Below the pieces are notes generated by a model. It was not told the origin of the DNA. It made no database searches and saw nothing but the letters and a program-made list of their open reading frames with translations. Of a DNA stretch of 64,000 bases, positions 52,134-60,647 are shown one piece after another. Numbering within the stretch: the stretch's first letter is position 1; each line of letters opens with the position of its first letter. The DNA comes from JBNKWA01 sp050299555. GTDB taxonomy: Bacteria; Pseudomonadota; Alphaproteobacteria; Rhodobacterales; Rhodobacteraceae. Where the stretch lies: NCBI GenBank assembly GCA_050299555.1, contig JBNKWA010000072.1, forward strand, positions 1 to 64,000, read 5' to 3'. The translations under genes and the position numbers were made by a program.

Positions 52134-52832
52134 TCAGGCGGCCGCCCGCGGCCGGTCATAGACCAGTGCCGGCATGCTGAACCCGAATCCATGGCGGGTC
52201 TCGATCAGGTCCCGACGCCCGGTGACCTGCGCCAGCTTGGCGCGCAGCTTGCACATGTAGACGTCGAGGATCTTCATGTCCGGCTCGTCCATGCCGGAAT
52301 AGAGGTAGTCCATGATCGCGTCGCGGCTGACCGGCCGGCCACGCCGGGTGATCAGCACCTCGATCAACTGGTATTCCTTGCGCGACAGCTCCACCAGCTC
52401 GCCATTGGCACGCACCGTTCGCGCCTTCATGTCCAGTTCCAGCGGGCCGTTGCGGAACCGCGTCTGGCCCAGGTTCTGCGCCCGCCGCAGCATGGCATTG
52501 ATCCGCGCCATCAGCTCCTGCCCGTCCACCGGCTGGAACACCAGGTGATCGGCGCCGGCGTTGAACAGCGCCACGCGCTGCTCGGCGCCGAAGGTCCGGG
52601 TGATGGTCAGGATCGGCGCATCGCAGCCATCATCGCGCAGGCGGCGCAGCTCGGCGACGATGTTTCCATGTGCCGATGAGGACAGGACTATCACCAGATG
52701 CGGGTCGGCCGACAGCACGCGGGCCGGCGGTGTTTCCGGGGTGACCAGGATCGGCGTATAGCCTCGACGCTCAAGCGCGGCCTCGAGCTTGGCAGACGCT
52801 GCGTCCTTGTCGGAGATGATGACGATTCGCAT
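52134..52832 (-). CDS. CtrA-like OmpR-family response regulator with degenerate receiver
   Basis: A 232-residue protein with a receiver-like domain (1–115) and a winged-helix DNA-binding domain. The latter is strongly CtrA-like: LSRKEYQLIEVLITRRGRP, then MDEPDMKILDVYMCKLRAKL. In the receiver, the position of the phosphoacceptor Asp is occupied by LSSS (about 50–53) and the conserved Lys is Gln (FQPVDG), so normal phosphorylation is not possible. The start MRIVIISDKD at 52832 is the only plausible one. It may act as a constitutive or protein-regulated factor. Confidence 0.86.
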   Translation of the reverse strand: MRIVIISDKDAASAKLEAALERRGYTPILVTPETPPARVLSADPHLVIVLSSSAHGNIVAELRRLRDDGCDAPILTITRTFGAEQRVALFNAGADHLVFQPVDGQELMARINAMLRRAQNLGQTRFRNGPLELDMKARTVRANGELVELSRKEYQLIEVLITRRGRPVSRDAIMDYLYSGMDEPDMKILDVYMCKLRAKLAQVTGRRDLIETRHGFGFSMPALVYDRPRAAA

Positions 52833-53109
52833 GGGGGCACCTAAAGTCTCCGGCAAGCACGCAGCTTCTTGCGGGCCTTGCCCTACGGATACAAACCGCG
52901 ACTTCTGCCGGGAACTTGTCAACGGCTAAACTTTTAACAAAACCGTCCCTAACTGTCATGGCCGGCACGCGGTCGAGGTTAACGCTTGTGATAGACAGCG
53001 CAGCACCGGACCACGCCGCGATCGGATCGGTGCGGAACGGGACCGGCGCCGGGCTGGACATTGGGATCGACACGAGGATGAGTGCGGGGATGGGTACGGG
53101 ATCGGCACG

Positions 53110-53733
53110 GTGAGCAACGCCCATACCACGACGCTGCTGCTGCACGGGCTGGCCCGGACAGCGGCTTCCATGGAGCCGATGGCCCGGGCCCTGCACGAGG
53201 CCGGGCTGCCGGCGGTGCGCATCAATTACCCCTCTCGGGCGGCTGGGATCGACGCGCTGGCAGCAGCCGTTGCCCTCCGGCTCCCGCGCGAGGGCCGGCT
53301 CAACATGGTCGGCCATTCGCTGGGCGGGATCCTTGCCAAGAAGCTGACCCTGACCCTTCCACCCGAACGCCGGGGCCGTATTGTGCAGATCGGCAGCCCC
53401 AATTTCGGCTCGGCGCTGGCCGAGCGGCTGGACTTCCTGCACCCGGTTCTGGGGCCGACCCTGAGCCAGCTGGGGCCCGATCACCCGGCAACCCGAGAGC
53501 CCGGCGAGGAGGCGCTCGAGATCGGCGCCATCGCCGGCACGGCGGCGATCCCGTCCTATGGCCTCTTGACCGGGATCGAGGGCGAAAACGACGGCAAGGT
53601 CTCGGTCGCCAGTGCCTGGGGCCACGTGCCCGAGGGCTGCCGAATCAAGCTGCCGGTGGCGCATTCGACGATGATGCGCAGCCCCGCGGTGATCGCGGCC
53701 GTGATCCGATTCCTTAAGACCGGCCATTTCTGA
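53110..53733 (+). CDS. Alpha/beta hydrolase (lipase/EstA-like)
   Basis: A 207-residue serine hydrolase. The oxyanion region is LLLHGLARTAAS, the nucleophile elbow NMVGHSLGGIL (Ser in GHSLGG), and the C-terminal VAHSTMM provides a candidate catalytic His. It resembles small bacterial lipases of the PGAP1-like/EstA group. GTG start at 53110. No signal peptide, so cytoplasmic. It is a monocistronic + strand gene. Confidence 0.8.
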   Translation: MSNAHTTTLLLHGLARTAASMEPMARALHEAGLPAVRINYPSRAAGIDALAAAVALRLPREGRLNMVGHSLGGILAKKLTLTLPPERRGRIVQIGSPNFGSALAERLDFLHPVLGPTLSQLGPDHPATREPGEEALEIGAIAGTAAIPSYGLLTGIEGENDGKVSVASAWGHVPEGCRIKLPVAHSTMMRSPAVIAAVIRFLKTGHF

Positions 53734-53884
53734 GCTGGCGGACGCGACGGCCCGATCGTTAAATTTTGGGGCTGCCGGGACTGTTGGCCAGCGACGGTGG
53801 CTTTTGGGCCCGCGAGGCAAGGCCACCGCCGGCTGATGGCATGCCGTGAGGCGACCAGGGCTTGCATGAACGGCTCAGGAATGA

Positions 53885-53899
53885 GAACATAAAGCGAAC
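53885..53899 (+). promoter_or_regulatory. Alphaproteobacterial LexA (SOS) box upstream of the ImuA-like gene
   Basis: GAAC at 53885–53888 and GAAC at 53896–53899 are separated by exactly seven bases, the alphaproteobacterial LexA direct-repeat consensus GAAC-N7-GAAC. It ends 15 bp before the start codon, which suits repression of the gene by LexA. Confidence 0.82.
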
Positions 53900-53914
53900 A
53901 TTCCCGCTCGGACC

Positions 53915-54610
53915 ATGCCCGTGCTGCTGCCCGCCTCCCGCCGAAAACCTGCCGAACCGGCTGCCGGCCTGCCGCTGGCGCCCGGCGTCACGCTGGCCAG
54001 CGGCCGCGTTCACGAGGCCTGCGGACAGTCGCGGCTGGTCTTCGCCCTCGCCGTTGCCGGGCTGACCGAGGGGCCGCTGCTCTGGCTCCGCCGCGGCGTG
54101 CCTGCCGGCTGTTACGGCGCCCGGGCGGGACCGATGCTGAACGCCTGCGGCCTGGCGCCCTGGTTCAACCCCGGTCGGCTGATCATCGCGGTGGCGCCGC
54201 ATCCGGTCGACCTTCTGTGGTGCATGGAGGAGGCGCTGCGCTCGGGCGCGGTGCCGCTTGTGGTGGCCGAGTTCCCGGAGCCGCCAGCGCTGACCCCGGT
54301 GCGCCGGCTGCAGCTTGCGGCCGAGGCGGGCGCGGATGTCGCCGGATCCGGGGCGGCACCCACGGGGCTTCTGCTGACCCCGGGCGATGGCGGCGCAGCC
54401 GGCGTGGAGACGCGCTGGCACATGGCGCCCCTGCCCGGCTGGGCCACGCCTGCCGGCCATCCCGCCTGGGCGCTGACCCGGGCCCGCGCCCGGGCTGCGC
54501 CGCCGGCAAGCTGGCGGGCCGAACGAGGGGCGCGCGGTCTCGCCCTGGGCCCGCTCGATCAGCCGGCCGCCGCCAGCCGCAGTGTCGCCGCATCCGCCTC
54601 GCCGCCATAG
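53915..54610 (+). CDS. imuA: ImuA-like SOS mutagenesis protein
   Basis: A 231-residue protein with the profile of alphaproteobacterial ImuA, a RecA-related factor of the ImuA–ImuB–DnaE2 translesion synthesis complex. GRVHEACGQSRLVFALAVAG, ACGLAPWFNPGRLIIAV and DLLWCMEEALRSGAVPLVV are the recognisable blocks, ending near TPVRRLQLAAEAG. A LexA box precedes it. ImuB and DnaE2 genes do not follow; the next gene is on the other strand and overlaps by 52 bp. The protein could be orphaned or serve an ImuB elsewhere. Confidence 0.85.
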   Translation: MPVLLPASRRKPAEPAAGLPLAPGVTLASGRVHEACGQSRLVFALAVAGLTEGPLLWLRRGVPAGCYGARAGPMLNACGLAPWFNPGRLIIAVAPHPVDLLWCMEEALRSGAVPLVVAEFPEPPALTPVRRLQLAAEAGADVAGSGAAPTGLLLTPGDGGAAGVETRWHMAPLPGWATPAGHPAWALTRARARAAPPASWRAERGARGLALGPLDQPAAASRSVAASASPP

Positions 54611-54984
54611 AACCGCGCCAGCACCGCGGCGAAGACCTCGCCCGGCGCCACCAGATCGAACAGCGTCATCGACGAGCGCAGCTTCATTGCGTCGACGCCG
54701 CCCATGACCGCCACCGGATCGCTCAGGCCGGTCCCAAGCAGCAGGCCGCACAGCTCGCGCAGCCGCGGGCCCAGCACCGGATGGGCCAGATAGGCCCGCG
54801 CCTCGCCGACCCCCGACAGCGCATAGCGGACAGCCATGGGCGAGTGCCCCAGCCCGGCGATCTGCGGAAAGACATACCACATCCAGTGGCTGCGCTTGGC
54901 GCCCGCCGCCACCTCGGCCCGGATCGCCGGCCAGTGGGCGTCCTGAGCGGCAACGAAGCGCTGCAGATCGAAGGGATCGGCCAT
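54559..54984 (-). CDS. DUF1810 family protein
   Basis: A 141-residue protein of the DUF1810 family, seen from DPFDLQRFVAAQDAHWPAIR, SHWMWYVFPQIAGLGHS and the LMGG/RSSMTLF segments. Family members are small helical proteins of unknown function. The start MADPFDLQRF at 54984 is chosen; the longer frame runs into the R1 repeats. It is convergent with the ImuA-like gene (52-bp overlap) and lies about 80 bp from R1 copy g. Confidence 0.82.
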   Translation of the reverse strand: MADPFDLQRFVAAQDAHWPAIRAEVAAGAKRSHWMWYVFPQIAGLGHSPMAVRYALSGVGEARAYLAHPVLGPRLRELCGLLLGTGLSDPVAVMGGVDAMKLRSSMTLFDLVAPGEVFAAVLARFYGGEADAATLRLAAAG

Positions 54985-55065
54985 GTCGCAGCATCCCGCT
55001 GCAAGCCGGCGGCGGTCAAGAACCGCGGCCGCCCGAACCGGTCGGAGATCGACCCATCCCCACAC

Positions 55066-55132
55066 GTCCCCACCGGCGTTAACACTTTTATCGTTATAAA
55101 TCAAATGCTTGACTATGCGTCCCCAGGGGGAC
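55066..55132 (+). repeat. R1 element, copy g (long type, 53-bp spacing)
   Basis: GTCCCCACC at 55066 and the near-palindrome GTCCCCAGGGGGAC at 55119–55132, exactly 53 bp apart as in copy a. The spacer shares GGCGTTAACACTTTTATCG with copy a, followed by AAATCA and TTGAC. Confidence 0.85.
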
Positions 55133-55173
55133 GCCGCTTTGGGTCCCGGATCGCCATTCGCGTCCCCAGAAAC

Positions 55174-55230
55174 GTCCCCAAGGGAAAACGGCACGATTCC
55201 AGTCGTTTGACCCCCCGTCCCCATGGGGAC
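55174..55230 (+). repeat. R1 element, copy h (43-bp spacing)
   Basis: GTCCCCAAGGG at 55174 and GTCCCCATGGGGAC at 55217–55230, preceded by TTGACCCCCC. An extra GTCCCCAG box lies 12 bp upstream at 55162. Confidence 0.86.
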
Positions 55231-55491
55231 GCTTCGGGCGGGGCACAACCCGAAATGGATCGCTCACCCATTCGGCGCCACCCAGCACACCCGTGCACGA
55301 CCCTTTCGCCCTTGCCCAGCCTGATCGCATTGCCAGGACCCACCCGCGCAGATCAGCCCGCTCCGCTTTCGCGGCGCCAGGGCCGCACCGCACCAAGGAA
55401 CGCACGCCGCCCGCGCGCGCCAGCGCGAGGCCCCGGCTCGGCGGCCGGGGCGGCGCCTCCAAAGGGCACATCCCGCGCCATTCCGGCACCG

Positions 55492-55542
55492 GATCGCGCG
55501 CCCCCCAGGCGCCGGCGGGCGCGGGGCGGGCGGGCGCGATCC
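55492..55542 (+). repeat. R2 stem with G-rich loop, copy 5
   Basis: Perfect 11-bp arms GGATCGCGCCC (55492–55502) and GGGCGCGATCC (55532–55542). Between and into the right arm are four G tracts, GGG-CGC-GGGG-C-GGG-C-GGG at 55517–55534. It lies 48 bp downstream of the hydantoinase gene end. Confidence 0.75.
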
Positions 55543-55589
55543 TTTTGCGCGCGACCCGCGCAAGTCCCGCCCGGCCCCCGAAACCGCCC

Positions 55590-58500
55590 TCAGCCGGGCG
55601 TGAAGCCGCCGCCCGACGGCGTGTCGAGCCACCAGATATCGCCCGGCCCCATCTCGGTCCGGTCGGCCGAGCGCAAGTCCTCCACCCGGCCGTCCGCCCG
55701 CACCACGCGGTTGCGGCCGACCTCGCCCGGCCCTCCCCCCTCCAGCCCCGGCGGCGGCACCACCCGGTGCCCCGAGAGGATCGCCAGCGTCAGCGGCTCC
55801 AGAAAGCGGATGCGCCGGCGGGTGCCGTCGCCGCCGCGGAATTGCCCCTGCCCGCCCGAGCCGGCGCGGATCGAGAACTCGTCCAGCACCACCGGGAAGC
55901 GCCATTCCAGCACTTCCGGGTCGGTTAGCCGCGAGTTGGTCATGTGGGTATGCACGCCCCCCGTCCCCGGATGCCCGGAACCGTCCGCCAGCCGCCCGGC
56001 GCCCGAACCGCCGCAGACGGTCTCGTAATACTGGTAGCGGTCGCTGCCCCAGGTGGTGTTGTTCATCGTCGATTGCGCCGCCGCCTGCACCCTGAGCGCC
56101 AGCAGCAGCGCCGAGGTCACCGCCTGGCTGGTCTCGACATTGCCGGCGATCACCGCGGCGGGGTATTCCGGGCTGACCATGGTGCCTTTCGGCAGGACCA
56201 CCTCCAGCGGCTTCATCACCCCTTCGTTCATCGGGATATTGTCGGCCACCAGCAGCCTGAAGACGTACAGCACCGCCGCCCGGGTCACCGGCTCGGGCGC
56301 GTTGTAGTTGGTGGCCAGCTGCCCGGTGGTGCCGGTAAAGTCGATCCGCGCCGCACGGGCCTTGCGGTCCACCGTAACCCTGACCCGTATCTCTCTGGGA
56401 TTGCCGTCGAAATCGGGATCCATCGGATAGATGATCTCGGCGTCGCTCAGGGTCTCGATGGCGCGGCGCACGCATTCCTCGGCATTGTCCTGCACATGGT
56501 CCATGTAGGCGGTGACCACATCGAGGCCGAACTGCGCCACCATCCGCCTCAGCTCCTGCGCTCCCTTCTCGCAGGCGGCGACCTGGGCCTTCAGGTCGGC
56601 GATGTTGATCTCTGGCGAGCGCACCGGCCACGGCCCCGACAGCAGCAGCTCGCGGGTCTCGGCCTCGCGGAACCGGCCCCGCTCCACCAGCTTGAAATTG
56701 TCGATATAGGCGCCCTCGTCATGGATGGTGCGCGAATCGGGCGGCATCGAGCCTGGGGTCAGGCCGCCCACATCGGTATGGTGGCCGCGCGCCGAGGTGT
56801 AGAACAGCACCCGCTTCCCGCCCTCGTCCCAGACCGGCGTCACCACGGTGATGTCCGGCAGATGCGTGCCGCCGTTGTAGGGTGCGTTCAGCACGAAGAC
56901 ATCGCCCACACCCATGTCGGGGTTCTGCGCGATCACCGTCTTCACGCTGGCACCCATGGAGCCCAGATGCACCGGCATGTGCGGCGCGTTGGCGATCAGG
57001 TCGCCGGCGGCATCGAAGACCGCGCAGGAGAAGTCCAGCCGCTCCTTGATGGTGACGCTGGCGGCGGTGTTCTCCAGCACCGCGCCCATCTGCTCGGCAA
57101 TCGACATGTAGAGGTTGTTGAAGACCTCCAGCATCACCGGATCCGCCTCCGTCCCCACCGCCAGCAGGCGCGGCCGCGCCTCGATGCGCTTCAGCAGCAC
57201 GTGGTCATGGCCGGTGATCGCCGCCTGCCAGCCCGGCTCGATCAGGATCGAGGTGTGGTCCTCAACCAGCACCGCCGGCCCGGTCAGCACATCGCCCGGG
57301 CGCATGGCGGCGCGGCGGACGAAACGGGCATCGTGCCAGGCCCCGTGCAGGAAGACCGGCTTCACCGCGGCGGTCTCGATCGCCGCCTCGGGCCGGGTCG
57401 CGGTTGCCACCGCCGCTTCGGAAAGGTCGGCCGCCTTGCCCACCGCCTCGGCGCTGACCGCCTCGATCACCAGCGGCTTGTCGCCGGGGTCAAAGCCGAA
57501 CCGCGCCCGGTGGGCGGCGGCAAAGGCGGCGGTCATCGCTGCCACGGTATCGAAGGCGACCGGCAGCGCCGTATCGGTCCCCTGCACCTTCAGATGCGCT
57601 GTCGCATGAACACCGATGGCACCGGCCGCCACCCCCTGGCGTTCGACTTCGGACAGCGCGTCGCTGCCCAACCGGTCCAGCGTCGCCGCCGCCTCAAGCC
57701 GCGTCTCGTCGGCCAGCACCGCCTCCACCGCCTCGGCCCGCGCGGCGCGGATGTCGGCCAGCCCCATGCCATAGGCCGATAGCAGCGAGGCCATGGGGTG
57801 GATCAGGCAGCGGGTCATCCCCAACCGGTCGGCAATGGCGCAGGCGAACTGCGCCCCGGCGCCGCCGAACACGGTCAGGCAATAGCCGGTCACGTCATGG
57901 CCGCGCTCGACCGAGATCTTCTTGATCGCGTTGGCCATGTTCTCGGTGGCGATGGTCAGGAACCCCTCGGCGACCTCTTCGGCCGGCTTGCCGATCTCGC
58001 CTGCCAGCGCGTCGAAAGCCGCCCTGACCGCGGCCACATCCAGCGGCCGGTCCGCCTCGGGCCCGAAGATCGCCGGGAAGAATGCCGGGTCCAGCCGCCC
58101 GGTCAGCACGTTGGCGTCGGTCACCGCCAGCGACCCACCGCGGCCATAGGCGACCGGCCCGGGATTGGCGCCGGCGCTTTCGGGGCCCACCCGCATCCGG
58201 GTGCCGTCGAAGCCGAGCAGCGACCCGCCACCCGCCGCCACGGTGTGAATCAGCATCATCGGCGCGGTGATCCGCACGCCGGCCACCTCGGCATTCAGCA
58301 CCCGCTCGAACTCGCCGTCGAAATGGCAGACATCGGTCGAGGTGCCACCCATGTCGAAGCCGATCATCCTCTGCTCGCCGGCGATCTGGCTGACCCGCAC
58401 CGCGCCGACCACGCCGCCCGCAGGCCCAGACAGGATGGCGTCCTTGCCCTGGAACAGCCGCGCGTCGGTCAGCCCCCCCGAGGACTGCATGAACATCAAC

Positions 58501-59207
58501 CTGCCGCTCATGTCGCCGTCAAAGGCGGCCGCCACACGATCGACGTAACGGCGCAGGATCGGCGTCAGGTAGGCATCCACCACGGTGGTGTCGCCGCGCC
58601 GGACCATCTTCATCAGCGGGCTGACCTCGTGGCTGACGCTGACCTGGGCGAAGCCGAGGGCCCGGGCGATCCGCGCCGCCTCCGCCTCGTGCTCCTGGTG
58701 GCGATAGCCGTGGATGAAGACGATGGCGCAGGCGGTGATGCCCTCGGCCAGCGCCGCCTTCAGCGCGTCTTGAAGCGCCGGCGCATCCAGCGGCCGCTCC
58801 ACCGTGCCGTCGGCGCGCACCCGCTCGTCGGCCTCGATGACCTTCGCGTACAGCATCTCGGGCAGCACGATGTGGCGGTCGAACAGCCGCGGCCGGTTCT
58901 GGTAGGCAAGGCGAAGCTGGTCGCGCAATCCGTGCGTGGTCACCAGCACGACCGGCTCGCCCTTGCGCTCCAGCAGCGCGTTGGTCGCCACCGTGGTGCC
59001 CATCTTGACGCTGGCCACCCGCGCCGCCGGGATCGGCTCGGCCGCTCCGAGGCCAAGAAACCGGCGGATCGCATGCAGCGCGGCGTCCTCGTACTGCTCG
59101 GGGTTCTCGGACAGGTACTTTGCCCGGTGCAGGGTGCCCTCGGGATCGCGGGCCACCACATCGGTGAAGGTCCCGCCACGGTCGATCCAGAAATCCCAGG
59201 TGCTCAT
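55590..59207 (-). CDS. Fused HyuA–HyuB hydantoinase/5-oxoprolinase family protein
   Basis: A 1205-residue ATP-dependent amidohydrolase of the 5-oxoprolinase/N-methylhydantoinase family. The N-terminal part (about 1–690) is HyuA, with FWIDRGGTFTDVVARDPEG, GPAGGVVGAVR and IGFDMGGTSTDV as actin-like ATPase motifs. The rest (about 705–1205) is HyuB, beginning with EVFNNLYMSIAEQMGAVLEN, with HIPVHLG-like and PDSRTIHDEG segments. The fusion and the length match OplA-like proteins. The substrate may be 5-oxoproline, a hydantoin or a related cyclic amide; no catabolic partner is adjacent to decide. Start MSTWDFWID at 59207. Confidence 0.92.
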   Translation of the reverse strand: MSTWDFWIDRGGTFTDVVARDPEGTLHRAKYLSENPEQYEDAALHAIRRFLGLGAAEPIPAARVASVKMGTTVATNALLERKGEPVVLVTTHGLRDQLRLAYQNRPRLFDRHIVLPEMLYAKVIEADERVRADGTVERPLDAPALQDALKAALAEGITACAIVFIHGYRHQEHEAEAARIARALGFAQVSVSHEVSPLMKMVRRGDTTVVDAYLTPILRRYVDRVAAAFDGDMSGRLMFMQSSGGLTDARLFQGKDAILSGPAGGVVGAVRVSQIAGEQRMIGFDMGGTSTDVCHFDGEFERVLNAEVAGVRITAPMMLIHTVAAGGGSLLGFDGTRMRVGPESAGANPGPVAYGRGGSLAVTDANVLTGRLDPAFFPAIFGPEADRPLDVAAVRAAFDALAGEIGKPAEEVAEGFLTIATENMANAIKKISVERGHDVTGYCLTVFGGAGAQFACAIADRLGMTRCLIHPMASLLSAYGMGLADIRAARAEAVEAVLADETRLEAAATLDRLGSDALSEVERQGVAAGAIGVHATAHLKVQGTDTALPVAFDTVAAMTAAFAAAHRARFGFDPGDKPLVIEAVSAEAVGKAADLSEAAVATATRPEAAIETAAVKPVFLHGAWHDARFVRRAAMRPGDVLTGPAVLVEDHTSILIEPGWQAAITGHDHVLLKRIEARPRLLAVGTEADPVMLEVFNNLYMSIAEQMGAVLENTAASVTIKERLDFSCAVFDAAGDLIANAPHMPVHLGSMGASVKTVIAQNPDMGVGDVFVLNAPYNGGTHLPDITVVTPVWDEGGKRVLFYTSARGHHTDVGGLTPGSMPPDSRTIHDEGAYIDNFKLVERGRFREAETRELLLSGPWPVRSPEINIADLKAQVAACEKGAQELRRMVAQFGLDVVTAYMDHVQDNAEECVRRAIETLSDAEIIYPMDPDFDGNPREIRVRVTVDRKARAARIDFTGTTGQLATNYNAPEPVTRAAVLYVFRLLVADNIPMNEGVMKPLEVVLPKGTMVSPEYPAAVIAGNVETSQAVTSALLLALRVQAAAQSTMNNTTWGSDRYQYYETVCGGSGAGRLADGSGHPGTGGVHTHMTNSRLTDPEVLEWRFPVVLDEFSIRAGSGGQGQFRGGDGTRRRIRFLEPLTLAILSGHRVVPPPGLEGGGPGEVGRNRVVRADGRVEDLRSADRTEMGPGDIWWLDTPSGGGFTPG

Positions 59208-59282
59208 GGCCTACCCCCCTTGCAGCGTCCCCACGCTTATGCGCTCCTGCCCGGGTAGACAATGCGCCGGGGGGCGGGGCAA

Positions 59283-59756
59283 ATGAGCGATATCCGCAAG
59301 GCGGTGCCGGCCGACGCGGCGGCGATCGCGGCAATCTGGAACGCCATGATCCAGGGCAGCACCGCCACCTTCACCACCGAGCCGAAGACCGAGCGGGGCA
59401 TCGCCGCCCTGATCGCCGAGCGGCCGTTTCTGGTGCTCAACCGCAAGGGCGTTCTGGGCTTCGCCAGCTTCGGGCCGTTCCGCGCCGGCCCGGGCTATGC
59501 CCGCAGCGCCGAGCACACCGTCATCCTCGCCCCCGCTGCCTGCGGCCACGGCCATGGCGCGCGGCTCTTGACGGCGCTCGAGGCGCTGGCACGCGAGGCC
59601 GGCAAGCACATTCTGGTGGCCGGCATCTCGGGCGAGAACGACGGCGCCATCCGGTTTCACACCCGCATGGGCTATGCCCATGCCGGAACCGTGCGCGAAG
59701 CCGGACGCAAGTTCGACCGCTGGCTGGATCTGGTGCTGATGCAGAAGATCCTCTGA
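59283..59756 (+). CDS. GNAT-family N-acetyltransferase (phosphinothricin/methionine-sulphone acetyltransferase-like)
   Basis: A 157-residue acetyltransferase with the GNAT fold. IRKAVPADAAAIAAIWN and FVLNRKGVLGFASFGPFRA open it, and the acetyl-CoA binding loop is in CGHGHGARLLTALE. The order of motifs and length resemble the Pat/MddA type that acetylates phosphinothricin or methionine sulphoximine. The start MSDIRKAVP at 59283 is used. It is divergent from the hydantoinase gene, 75 bp away, and monocistronic. Confidence 0.85.
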   Translation: MSDIRKAVPADAAAIAAIWNAMIQGSTATFTTEPKTERGIAALIAERPFLVLNRKGVLGFASFGPFRAGPGYARSAEHTVILAPAACGHGHGARLLTALEALAREAGKHILVAGISGENDGAIRFHTRMGYAHAGTVREAGRKFDRWLDLVLMQKIL

Positions 59757-59931
59757 CCCCGCTGCGTCGCCGCGCCACCGGCCCGACAGGCTGGTCCTGC
59801 CGCATTTCCAGGCGCCTGCCCGTGCCGTTACCCGCGCCAATGCCCGCCAGATTGCCACCATCGGCACTTGTGGCCGTGCGCCGCACCATGGTGACTGGCC
59901 GGCAACCGGTCATCTGCTATGCTGCCCGCCG

Positions 59932-60618
59932 ATGTCGATCTGGACCCGCATTACCGAAGTGATCAAGGCGCTGGCCGCCGGCGAAAGCCTGGCCAGCGTG
60001 TTCGAGCGGCTGCGCACCCCGCCCGAGCGCACCGTGGCCTTCACCATCGCGGTGATCTCGCTTGGCGCCAAGATGGCCAAGGCGGACGGAACCGTGACCC
60101 GGGACGAGGTCCGCGCCTTCCGCGAGATCTTCTATATCGCGCCCGAGGACGAGGCCGCGGCGGCCCGGGTCTTCAACCTTGCCCGGCAGGACGTGGCCGG
60201 GTTCGAGCACTACGCCCGCCGGATCGGCCGCATGTTCCGCGACGATCCGGAGATGCTGGAAAGCCTGCTCGAAGGGCTGTTCTTCATCGCCGTGGCCGAT
60301 GGCGGCTATGAAGAGGCGGAAAACGCCTTTCTCTCGGTGGTGGCACGGGAATTCGGCATCGGCGAGCGCTGCTTCCGGGCGCTCCGGGCGCGCTACGCCC
60401 CCGACCACACGCCCGACCCCTACGACGTGCTGGGCGTAGAGCCCGATATGCCGCTCGACGTCATTCGCGCCCGCTGGCGGGCACTGGTGCACGAGACCCA
60501 TCCCGACCGCCTTGCCGCCCACGGCGTCCCCGAAGAGGCGGTGAAGCTCGCCACCCGCCGGCTGATCGCCATCAACGATGCCTGGGAGGCGATCCAGGAT
60601 CGCGACCGGGCGGCCTGA
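59932..60618 (+). CDS. TerB-like and J-domain (DjlA-like) co-chaperone
   Basis: A 228-residue soluble protein with a TerB/DjlA-like helical domain (about 35–155: MAKADGTVTRDEVRAFREIF, LFFIAVADGGYEEAE) and a C-terminal J domain (PYDVLGVEPDMPLDVIRARW) with the HPD motif at residues 190–192. It should stimulate DnaK ATPase and link it to substrates bound by the TerB part. Unlike E. coli DjlA there is no N-terminal membrane anchor. Next gene starts 29 bp later. Confidence 0.87.
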   Translation: MSIWTRITEVIKALAAGESLASVFERLRTPPERTVAFTIAVISLGAKMAKADGTVTRDEVRAFREIFYIAPEDEAAAARVFNLARQDVAGFEHYARRIGRMFRDDPEMLESLLEGLFFIAVADGGYEEAENAFLSVVAREFGIGERCFRALRARYAPDHTPDPYDVLGVEPDMPLDVIRARWRALVHETHPDRLAAHGVPEEAVKLATRRLIAINDAWEAIQDRDRAA

Positions 60619-60647
60619 GACGGCGGCGAGGCGAAGGGGGGCCGAGG

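Larger units (their letters stand above)
54985..55589. other. 605-bp gene-free region with R1 and R2 repeats
   Basis: Contains R1 copies g and h and R2 copy 5. No supported reading frame; long frames here are products of the high GC content. Between copies g and h there is only a 41-bp unrelated stretch. Confidence 0.75.
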
